From contig ML677365.1 in assembly GCA_007922305.1 (NCBI GenBank), positions 18,295,241 through 18,359,240 of the forward strand: a stretch of DNA of 64,000 bases, read 5' to 3'. Both the position numbers and the translations under genes were made by a program. Positions 55,704 through 64,000 of this stretch are shown one piece after another. The notes below the pieces were generated by a model that saw only the letters and a program-made list of their open reading frames with translations, did no database searches and was not told the DNA's origin. The stretch is from Dermatemys mawii (Eukaryota; Chordata; Testudines; Dermatemydidae). Position 1 is the stretch's first letter. The number at the start of each line of letters is the position of its first letter.

Positions 55704-57214
55704 GTGAGCTTTCTGTTCTTTATCTCTTCAGCACTTGCAGGGTTGGTACATCCATTTCCAGTGACACCCACTACAAGAGGATTAAAGTAATGACATTCTT
55801 TATTGGATCTTCATGATATTGCCTTATGCCTGATTTTATTTTCAAATCCACAGGACCCTTCCATCAGCTGATGATGAGAAAAGATTCATTCCTTGAACTA
55901 ATGACCTCTACTTTTAACAGCCTCTTAAATCCATAAGCCAATCAGGACAAATTCAACTAGTGACAGTTGTTATAATCAGGCAAGATTACTTATGAAACTC
56001 AGAGAAAGAAAGTATCAAGAGCAAGAATGATTAGATGATACAAACAAGGGACTAGATTATCAATTGGTGTAAATCACTCTAGCACTATTGATTTGACTGG
56101 GACTGTACCAGCTTACATCAGTTGAGGACCTGTGGCGAGATTATTATCTAAAATTGGAAAAGAATGATTAAAACAGTCAGCAGACATGTGCAAAAACAGA
56201 CCCCTTGCTTCTCCCTGCCCTATTTCAAGGATATAAGTAGTGCCACCTCCACTATTAGTTCCTAATACCTCCTATCTACAACAGTTTAAAATTGGATTTT
56301 AACAGCACAAAGTAAAAATGCAGTTGGTGAAAATTATTCTTCTAAAATCCTCCTAAGCCTGTCATCTAAGTGCATGTCATCTTACCAGCAAACGCAGACA
56401 GGAAATTAAGCAATAAAAACGGGTTGACCCTGTTTGGTTGTTCTACATGTTTCCAGCAGATAGACCAGAGTTTTGCTCATTTCTCTTCTTCTCCCCTTCT
56501 CATCTAAAGTCTGGCAGGGTTTGTATACTTAAGGTAGGGTGCTGTTATAGTGAAGAGTGTTTTATTTTTCACTTTACTTTTGGTGAAAGCACTCTGACAA
56601 GCAATCCATTGATTTCATTGTCTTTGTGTTCTTTTCGTGGCTGAAAAACTGGAGCTTCAGTTCTTGGGGGAAAATGGAGCTCATGTGAGCTGCTAAAATA
56701 TACTTAGTGGATCCAGCTCTGTGTTTATTATGGGCACTCATGCAGGGCCTGTTTTGTACCTAGTATCCTGATAGTGACTTGATCAAGCACTACAGTTACA
56801 GGAGTATTGTGGACCTTCCCAGAGGGGAAAAACTTGTGCACACAGCCTGATTTTGTCCAAGTTGTTATGGAGATGTCAGAGAGTGCAAGTTGTTTGCATT
56901 ATGCTTCTCATATAGAGTTCTGCCAGTTTTTCCCATCCCAGGGAGGAAAGGGAATACTCCAACAAGGGTAAGCAGATAAGCAGCCACACACTTAGAATGA
57001 GATGCAAGAGCCAAAAAGTACCATTACAGAAATGAAAAAGGTGGAGGCTGAGCTGAGGTTACTGGGATGGGTAGGTGTAGGGGTTCATGAGCCTAGCGGT
57101 GTGGGGAAGGGTGCTTGGGAGAGGAAGAGGAGGGGCAGGCTGGTTGGGGGGTGCCTGGAAGAGGAGGGGCAGGATCGTGGAGATGCCTAGAAGGGCAAGC
57201 TGGTGGGGGAGGAC
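55704..57214. other. RAD54B last intron, proximal part
   Basis: AT-rich. About 56045-56130 carries a diverged copy of a short amniote repeat (GGTGTAAATCACTC, GACTGTACCAGCTTACATCA) related to 59295-59410. No exon. Confidence 0.4.
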
Positions 57215-57995
57215 AGGATTGCCAGGTTTCTGGTTTTTGACCAGAACGCCTGGTTGAAAAGGAACCCTGGTGGCTCCGGTCAGCATTGCCGACCAAGCCA
57301 TGAAAAGTCCAGTTGGCAGCACAGTGGGGCTAAGGCAGGCTCCTTGCAGCTCCCAGAATCAGCAATATGTCCCCCGTCCAATTTCTACACATAGGGGTAT
57401 CCGGGGGCTCCACATACTTCCCCCACCCCAAGCACCGGCTCTGCAGCTCCCATTGGCTGGAAGCTGTGGCCTGTGGGAGCTGCGGGGGCAGCACCTGTGG
57501 ATGGAGCAGTGTGTAGGAGCTGGATGGGGCACATGTCACTGCTTCTGGGAGCTGCTTGAGGTAAGCGCCACCTGGAGCCTGCACCCAAACCGCCTGCCCC
57601 CGCCCTGATCCCCCTCCTGTCCTTCTGCACCCCAAGCCCCCCACCCCCACCTCAGAACCCACTCCCTCACCCGGAGCCCTCACACCCCCGCACCTCAACC
57701 CTCTGCCCAGCCCAAGCCTTCACGTCCCAGCCCTGATCCCCCTCCCGCCCTCAAAACCCCTCAATCCCAGCCCGGAGCACCCTCTTGCATCCCAAACCCC
57801 TCATCCGCAGCCCCACCCCAAAGTCTGCAACCCCAGCCGGAGCCCTCACACACCCCAACCCCCTGCCCCAGCCTGGTGAAAATGAGCAAGGGTAGGGAGA
57901 GTAAGTAACAGAGGGAGGAGGGATGTAGTGAGCGGGGCGGGGGGGGTGCTCAGAGGATGGGCAGGCTGCTTGAAGGAGGAGGGGCAGGCTAGTTT
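57215..57995 (+). mobile_element. GC-rich turtle-type dispersed repeat (about 0.8 kb)
   Basis: GATTGCCAGGTTTCTGG, TTTTTGACCAGAACGCCTGG, TGGCTCCGGTCAGCATTG, then GAGCTGCTTGAGGTAAGCGC, a long C-rich degenerate tract (57590-57880) and AATGAGCAAGGG form a repeat I recognise from turtle genomes. Superfamily unknown to me. The long frames across it (on both strands) are compositional. Confidence 0.6.
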
Positions 57996-58601
57996 TGGAA
58001 ATTGAAGAGGATGGGAATGTTCACTGCTCTCTACATCACAGAATTGTGGGATATGCTGAGCTGCAGAATGGAAGATTTCATAGAAGTAATTTTCTTCCTG
58101 CTAGCAGCATCTCCCACAATTCTTCCTATCCTGTATGGCTTTATTAATAAAGGACAATGTTTAATTTCTGTAGCTACAGTTTGTAGGCCAAGTAGTCCAC
58201 GGCACATAGTTCACTGGTTGGCATTTAGGTTATTGTTATTCCTATTCTAAGATGTTCTCCAGAGCTCTAGAATGACACAGGCTGCAACACTGAACCATTT
58301 CCAGAACTGCAGAGAAGAGGGGAATAACCCATGTGTCACAGAATTGCAGGAGATGCTGCTAGCAGAAAGGAAATGATCAGATAAGAAACTTTCCATTCCA
58401 TCTACTTGTACGAGGACTTGTACTCTGGGTTTGCAGAGGGGGATTCTTAAGAAATGAAATTATCAAGTAATTTACCCTTTTTTTGTGTGTGGCTTTTATT
58501 GTTATAGAAGGTTGCACTTGCTGTTCTGGAAAATAAAATACTGATCCAGACTGAGAATTTTCTAGGTAGTTCTCAATCTCTGTTTCACTTTCACTTTTCA
58601 G
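57996..58601. other. RAD54B last intron, distal part
   Basis: AT-rich with a T-rich stretch before the final acceptor CACTTTTCAG at 58592-58601. No feature recognised. Confidence 0.4.
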
Positions 58602-58822
58602 ATCCTTCTACAGAAAAGCTCTCTGTGTATAGAGGTTGCCAGCCTGGACAATGTCATGAGAACGCTGATTCAAAGAAACCTCTTTCTATGTCACAGCTGA
58701 TGCAATGGAAACACTTTTCAGGGCAGCACCAGACTTTTGCTGATCCTTTCCTTGAAAGAATAAAGATGAATATTTCTTTTATTTTCCAGAATGTAACCAA
58801 TCCAGCTACTCCCACCCCATAA
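58602..58822 (+). CDS. RAD54B: RAD54B exon L, terminal (residues 742-814, stop)
   Basis: Completes a split Asn codon, then PSTEKLSVYRGCQPGQCHEN, the conserved KKPLSMSQLMQWKHFSG, then FADPFLERIKMN, ISFIFQNVTNPATPTP and TAA at 58820-58822. The final block LSMSQL-QWKHFSG is a RAD54B signature. The exact C-terminus differs slightly in length and residues from human. Confidence 0.96.
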
Positions 58823-59294
58823 AACTAAATTATTTTTCCATGTACATGATGTGCTTTGTACTTGCTGGTGCCAGTCTTCTAAGAAAAGTAAAGTATGCAG
58901 TTGCCTTTATGTTGCTGCCAAAACTCTGTTTAGGCCTTGTGTTTGTACGAGGAGGTTTCTGTGTAAATGTACAACTGTTGATGTTTTTTGTAAAGTTAGA
59001 GAGATACCATCAGATTAAAAGTACCTTATTAATAGTTAATTTTTTAAAATTCTTTCTGTTATAATTTGCTTTTCAACACATCTGCTGGTTTGGTATAATA
59101 ATTAGTGGTGGTTAAACTATTTTACACAACCTCGTAGTTAGGCCTAAACTACCTGACAGTTTTCTTTCAATGATAATGATATATTAATAATAAGACAGAG
59201 ATGACAACTAATCAGCTGGATGTTGGAAGGTACATTAGGCTGTAGTATCTATGTGATGTTTACAAGTCTGGATTTGTCTCTGTACCTGTAAAGA

Positions 59295-59410
59295 TAATGG
59301 GTCTGATTCACCACTACATTACTCCAGCTTCACCCCAATATAACTCGTGGTTTCAGTGGAGTTACCCCAGCATAAAACTAGAATAGCATAGTGGCCAATC
59401 AGGCCCAGAT
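59295..59410. repeat. Short dispersed repeat in the RAD54B 3' region
   Basis: TGGGTCTGATTCACCACTAC at the left and CCAATCAGGCCCAGATTCTG at the right are roughly inverted. The middle has TTTCAGTGGAGTTACCCCAG, part of a widely dispersed amniote repeat. Part of it (about 59348-59395) is repeated at 60812-60865. Confidence 0.5.
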
Positions 59411-59823
59411 TCTGAGACTACAATTAATTGTGCTTGACCATCTTTTATGAGAAACAGCAGTGCACAGGGCATTTAGTTGGGGAAATTAACATTCTGTGGT
59501 TCCCAGCTATACTCAATGCACGTGCATATTATTTCTATATAAATACATATGGCAAACATATTTTTCTGAATCTCAAAGCGTTGCATACAATTTAATTGTA
59601 TGTATAATATTAGGATAATAATTTGTTTCTTTATGTGATCAGGCATAAGAATCTGAAACAGCAATTAGAGCTTTAAAAGTACCTTGTGTGGTATCTCAGC
59701 TATGTAATTCCTCTCTATAAGTAGAATATTTTCTTCGCAAATGTGAAAAATGGAATCTTATGAACAAAAATGTGGCATTATTTCCAGGAGTACTAGAAGT
59801 GTATAGTAAGTGAAATCACTTTT

Positions 59824-59829
59824 AATAAA
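59824..59829 (+). promoter_or_regulatory. Candidate polyadenylation signal for RAD54B
   Basis: AATAAA about 1 kb after the stop codon, followed by GT-rich sequence near 59870-59900. Positional inference only. Confidence 0.4.
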
Positions 59830-60811
59830 ATTAAAATTGTAATTTGGAATTCATTGGTATTATTTATTTGTACTGTGGTAGTGCTGAGGGGCCATAATCA
59901 TTGATCAGGGCCTCAGTGTGTTAGGTGTTGTATAAAGATAGAACAAATGGTAACTGAGTTTGGTTTCTGGAGTGTCCCCTACGAAGCCCAACCTGCAGGA
60001 AATAACTGTAATTGATTTGTCCTCCATCTTAGTTGTTTACAACATTTAAGGCTCCCATTGCTCTGGTTCCAACCGACTCCACCGTGAATCTATTTGAGGG
60101 TTTTTTGATGCACCTATCATGGTATTTAAGTGCAGAAAATTAATGATAGGAACCAACAAAACACTGAACTTTCTAAATGCAATGATTTTGGGTAGTCTGA
60201 GTAGGGGAGTGAAGTGAGAGATTGAGGAGGGCACTAAAACGTAAACACTTTAAAAAGACAAGTTGTGTTGGTATGTGAGTCTGTGTCCCCATCAGGTTCC
60301 CTTTATTTAGTCCTGTGACCTTCACTCCCGTTCCTGTTATCTCATTATTTGTCCCCCCGGAATTATTTGGTTTCCCAGACCTGTGGATTCTCCCCTGGGG
60401 CTGGGGGGATGTCTTTTAGCAATAGGATAACTCTCCTGTAGCCATCTGGCCCGACCCTGTCACACAGCGAAGAGACCAGCTACAAATCTGCAAAATTAAT
60501 ATCTAAGGGTCAGAGTCAATTTTCAGCAGTGAGGCTCAAAGTATCATACATGGGGAGGCAGTAGCTACTCTGAGATTCACAATTGCTGGATAAAACCAGG
60601 GAGTCAATATCTTGCAAAGTGCTGAGTACATCCTCAGAAAAGCTGAGCAGCATCAACTTTCATTTTACACCTCATGGGAAGTTCCCAGCAGCCAGCAGAG
60701 TTAGGCTTTACCTGGTATACCCTTCTTCACAGTACAGTTTTTAAAAAGTTAATACATTGACTTTTAATAGCGTACTAGATTAGTCTTCATTTTTTTCATT
60801 TTGACTAAATT

Positions 60812-60865
60812 TAACTCATGATTTCAGTGGAGTTACCCCGGCATAAAACTAGAATAGCAAAGTGA
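60812..60865. repeat. Second copy of a short repeat block
   Basis: Over about 43 bp this matches 59353-59395 with only two visible differences (TTTCAGTGGAGTTACCCCGG... GCATAAAACTAGAATAGCA). The flanks on both sides then diverge. Confidence 0.7.
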
Positions 60866-61003
60866 TCGTTTGTATCGTTGTATGAAAAGGTTTCAGTGAT
60901 GTGGCCCTCGGGTCAATGTACTAGTCCTCATGTGGTCCTGGTGGTGATTTGAGTTTAAGATCCCTGGTCAAGGCCATTACTGACTAGAATTCCACCTCAG
61001 CTC

Positions 61004-61054
61004 TATGCCAGCTGAGAGTTCCCCTGGTGGGGGTGGAAGTTCTCAGCTGGCATA
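61004..61054. repeat. Hairpin with 14-bp perfect stem
   Basis: TATGCCAGCTGAGA (61004-61017) is exactly complementary to TCTCAGCTGGCATA (61041-61054), loop 23 bp. A third copy of CTCAGCTGGCATA lies at about 61129-61141, so this may be part of a decayed inverted-repeat element. Confidence 0.75.
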
Positions 61055-63231
61055 AAGCAAGAGAGCCGATTTCTGCACCTACCACTTTCTGTTGTGATGT
61101 GTAAGCAAGAACTTCTCGACACCAATACTCAGCTGGCATATAGTGTCTTGGGCCAAGATCCTCAAAGATGTATAGGCTGGAAGTTAGGAGCCTAAATAAC
61201 TTTGAGGATCTGTGCCTTAGACCCCATACTCCACTACCACAGATTAAAACAGCCTTTGTGCTACTCTGTCATAGCAGGGCAAAGTGTGTCAAAGAATCAG
61301 CAAGATATGACAGGCTCCATGCCACACCTACCCTAGACAAACAGGGCTTGGATGCAGAAGAGAATCTACCCTATTATTCCTGGTACAGTACATATTGCTA
61401 TAGAGACTCAAGTGTACCGTGTTTTGGATTGGGGGTTACCCTGATTTTAGGGGGAAACATGCTTATTTTTTTAGAAAAATGGTTTCAATCTCCATTAACC
61501 TCACCTCCAAGTGACTGGTTTCAGATTCCAGTTTTACTCACCCTGGTTCAGGTGATGGCAGTGTTGTGTCACACACATACACATGAACTATCTCTTTATT
61601 CATTCATAAATAGACATCCAAGTAAAAATGTGATATGCTTCTATTCAGTTAATACTGCTGCTGGTGGAGCAGACTAAAACTCAGAAGTTTCTAAAATGCC
61701 AAATTCGAACAATCTTTGCCAGTTGCTCAGGGTTATCATCAGGAGTTTGCAAAGTGAGATTTCAACCTGTGCAGGCCAAATGCATGTGGAAGGAGAGTAG
61801 TTCATTCATGTGCTTTCCATGGAATGAAAATTTGATGTAAACTGTTTGTTTCTGTTCATATACAGTTTAAATAACTGATATGTTGTGGCACGACAATCTG
61901 GGAGACTGTACAAAATAACAAGGGGAAAAACCTGCTCTACCATAAAGAGGTTCTGTTACTGAGAGGTAAACTTAATACAGAGGTATTTTTAAAAACAGCT
62001 GTATGTTAGTATTTACATATCACCAAAAGTGTGATAGGCCCCTTTCAGGCCCTGAGAAGAACTTGAAGGGCTTGCAGTGTAAAATTCAATTCTCAATTTA
62101 AAGGAACTAGCTGTGTTAATAAGTAGCCGAGTAAGCATCACAGAATCAGGCCCTAAATCAATAACACTGACTATTAGGGCAATCCCAGTGGAATCCTATT
62201 AGAAACCTCTCCAGTTAGATACATTGGTTAGTGTCCTTACCCTTTGGTTATGGCCTTTCAATCCACATCAAACCTAATCTGAAGTAAACATTTGCCTGTT
62301 AATAGTTTCTGCAACTTTCACCACCTTCTAGCCCCTTCACCATATATATCCCAGCTACTTAGTCTCCCTTTGCTCTCTTTATATGTTTAGTTTCACTCAA
62401 ACCACCTTGACAACATATACTCCTCACTCTCCACTTTTACATCCCTTTTGAATTGGATCTAGCTATTAGTACACTGGGATAAAAACCAGCTTGCCTACAA
62501 GTCAGTTGATTTGTTCCTTTCTGTTGATTATATAAAGTATTTTTTATCTGTTTGTTTTATTTGACTGGGTCCAAGTTTTAGTTTAACTAGACTAGGAGTC
62601 ACCTTGAAGTCACAGCAGTAGCAAAACAACGGAAGGTGCAGCAATTTTCCTACCTCATGGTTGGCTATTGGAGCTGTATGTCAGTTAAAAAGAATGGACA
62701 GATGAACTCTTCAGTTACAAATTACTGTACTGATATGCAGAAAACCAATTACCAGGTTAGACATCATTTGAATGTTAGTGTCTTCAACAGCACAGAACCC
62801 CTAACGCCATGTTGGGACATTGATTCACTACTGACTTTAGAGGCATTCATCAGCATCACTCCTTGCATCGCTTGTGATTTACTTGTTGGTGTCTCATGAA
62901 CGAAGCAAGACCTACCCCTTGTAGCTTGTTTCATTTGATGAGGTCACAGAATAGGGTTGTGCAGCTGCAAGCAAAGTGCTTGCTATAAAGCAGCTAAGAT
63001 ACTCTACTGCTTGACACAAAGATTCTCTTCCCACTCTTCTACGGCTACAGTTCTAATGGTGAATGTGTCTTTACCTCTGGAGGAAGGATGAGAAATGTGT
63101 ATGTGTCGGAGTGGATGGTTGTGATTTTGTTTGTGTGTGTCTGTACGTATGTACAATCTAATGCAGAAAATACTAGGCTAAACATTAAACAACGCATGGC
63201 AAATTACACTACCAGGCCAATAAGTGTGTCT

Positions 63232-63536
63232 GCAGTGGAGACTCTGTTGGGGCCAATGAGAGCTGCGGAGTTGGCGTTTGGAGCACGGGCAGAGCACAGA
63301 GACCCCCATCACCCTCGCTTGCGGGCCTCAGGGATTAGCCAGTCACTTCTGGGAATGGCATGGAGCCGGGGCAGATAGGAAGCCTACCTTCACCCACTGT
63401 GCCGCCAGACTTCTAGCGTGCAGGAGGTGCTGGAAGGGAGGGGGAAGGCTTGATCAGCGGAGCCTGTGGATCTCCTGGGATACCCTTGGGGAGCCCAGGA
63501 TGTCTGCAGACCCCAGTTTGAGAAATTCTGATCTAG
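63232..63536. mobile_element. GC-rich hAT-like fragment
   Basis: CAGTGGAGACTCTGTTGGGG at the left and CCAGTTTGAGAAATTCTG at the right resemble degraded hAT ends with a GAGAGCTGCGGAGTTGG-type interior. The flanking duplication does not match, so the boundaries are tentative. Confidence 0.4.
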
Positions 63537-63538
63537 AC

Positions 63539-64000
63539 CAGTGGTCTTCAAACTGGGGTGCACACACCTCTGGGGGTGCGTGGCTCCAGCCAGGAGGAGC
63601 CGGGCGCAGCGGCGGCAGGAGAAGGCAGGAGGTCCGAGCTGCTCCTCCCCAAGTGCCGTGGCACCCTAGCCAGAGGAGCCGGGCCACCCTGGCGCTTTGC
63701 AGAGGAGCCACCTGGCTCCTCCTGCCTTAATGGAAACCTCCTGTGTTTTCCAATAAGGCAGGAGGAGCCGGGCAGCCCCAGCAGCTCCTCTGCAAGTGCT
63801 GCAGCAGCCCCAGCTGCATGAGTGGGGTGCCAGGGTGGCAGAAGGAGCTGGGCGGCCCGGCAGCCCCTCCCCAAGTGCCACAGCAGCCCCTGGCCTGGGA
63901 GCTGGGCGCCATGTGGCGGCTCAGACCCGGTGCGGGCACCGCGGTGGGGACCGGCCCTGGGTGCCACACGGCGGCTGAAACCCGGCAGCTGAGCGCTGTG
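63539..64000. mobile_element. hAT element, left part, running off the window
   Basis: Starts CAGTGGTCTTCAAACTGGGG, a standard hAT terminus shared with 290 and 52032. The interior is very GC-rich with repeated GGAGGAGCCGGGC and CAGCAGCCCC phrases, producing overlapping frames on both strands. The right end and target duplication are beyond position 64000. Confidence 0.6.

Larger units (their letters stand above)
30598..58822 (+). other. RAD54B: RAD54B gene, 12 exons encoding the C-terminal 814 codons
   Basis: RAD54B is an SNF2/Swi2-family double-stranded-DNA-dependent ATPase that acts in the nucleus with RAD51 and DMC1 in homologous recombination and in damage-checkpoint control. Coding exons: 30598-30798, 33340-33627, 35631-35793, 36888-37113, 39829-40036, 43663-43802, 47967-48257, 51213-51388, 53415-53676, 55190-55256, 55503-55703, 58602-58822. 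All junctions have AG acceptors and GT donors with matching phase, and their coding total of 2444 bp gives 814 codons plus stop. Human RAD54B is about 910 residues, so only about 95 N-terminal residues are outside. All SNF2 motifs are present. Residue numbers in the exon entries count from the split codon at 30598. The first exon(s) lie left of the window or were not recognised. Confidence 0.95.
58823..59850 (+). other. RAD54B: RAD54B 3' untranslated region (probable extent)
   Basis: AT-rich sequence after the stop codon. The clearest AATAAA is at 59824-59829, with a T/G-rich stretch 30-60 bp beyond it, so the transcript may end near 59850. The interval includes a short repeat at 59295-59410. 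A shorter 3' UTR using a non-canonical signal cannot be excluded. Confidence 0.4.
59851..63230. other. Intergenic DNA downstream of RAD54B
   Basis: AT-rich with scattered short frames (longest 61168-61677, 169 codons). None shows a recognised domain, conserved motif or splice context. Contains the 60812-60865 repeat copy and the hairpin at 61004-61054. Confidence 0.4.

Noticed and set aside
55704..55816. Extension of RAD54B exon K to the stop near 55816 as an alternative C-terminus
   Set aside because: A good GT donor at 55704 joins in phase to exon L, which carries the conserved RAD54B C-terminus. An alternative isoform cannot be excluded but has no support here.
57330..57698. 122-codon minus frame and overlapping plus frames
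   Set aside because: Compositional frames in a GC-rich dispersed repeat.
61168..61677. 169-codon plus-strand frame downstream of RAD54B
   Set aside because: No known domain, no conserved motif, no convincing promoter or splice context. Its length is possible by chance in a region of this size.
63278..63978. Several overlapping frames up to 150 codons on both strands
   Set aside because: They occupy the very GC-rich hAT-like sequence at the window end and show repeated Pro/Ala/Gly-rich translation from simple composition.
1..64000. CRISPR arrays, operons, riboswitches or phage genes
   Set aside because: None seen. Introns, LINEs and other vertebrate repeats show this is animal nuclear DNA.

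Overview
The window is nuclear DNA from a reptile, most likely a turtle. The reasons are split genes with GT-AG introns of 0.6 to over 27 kb, an AT-rich background, and a repeat set that I associate with turtle genomes: CR1 LINEs, DIRS-like tyrosine-recombinase retrotransposons, Penelope-like elements, many hAT-type short elements with 8-bp target duplications, and an old retroviral LTR. Nothing bacterial (operons, CRISPR, phage) is present. The turtle assignment rests on recognising these repeats from memory, without any search.

Two protein-coding genes are supported, both on the + strand. The first is the terminal coding exon of FSBP (fibrinogen silencer-binding protein) at 2903-3428; its N-terminal Myb/SANT-like exon lies to the left of the window. 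The second is RAD54B, the SNF2-family DNA translocase of homologous recombination. Twelve consecutive exons from 30598 to 58822 encode the last 814 codons, including the complete helicase core and the stop codon. Every internal junction has AG/GT signals and compatible phase, and I see no frameshift or stop, so the gene looks functional. The first ~95 codons of RAD54B lie upstream of the window, so the FSBP terminal exon sits inside a RAD54B intron. This is the nested arrangement known in mammals.

Layout: 1-745, CR1 fragment split by a hAT element; 2903-3850, FSBP terminal exon and 3' UTR; 5300-12700, TTAA-type and hAT elements and a 2.8-kb antisense CR1 that carries a hAT palindrome and a 660-bp solo LTR; 12930-13690, decayed GA-rich tandem sequence; 13757-19895, two adjacent decayed DIRS copies; 21072-21827, a terminal-inverted-repeat element; 24076-25832, CR1 fragments and a 934-bp hAT element with a perfect target duplication; 30598-58822, RAD54B exons with introns carrying CR1, a GIY-YIG Penelope-like element with a hairpin end, a third DIRS copy, two head-to-head Penelope fragments with nested DNA transposons, and further hAT elements; 58823-64000, RAD54B 3' UTR and downstream intergenic DNA ending in GC-rich hAT-like sequence.

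I found no clearly new gene system. The most interesting material is the nested insertion history, in which several events can be ordered from target-site duplications, and the 36-bp perfect inverted end of the Penelope-like element.
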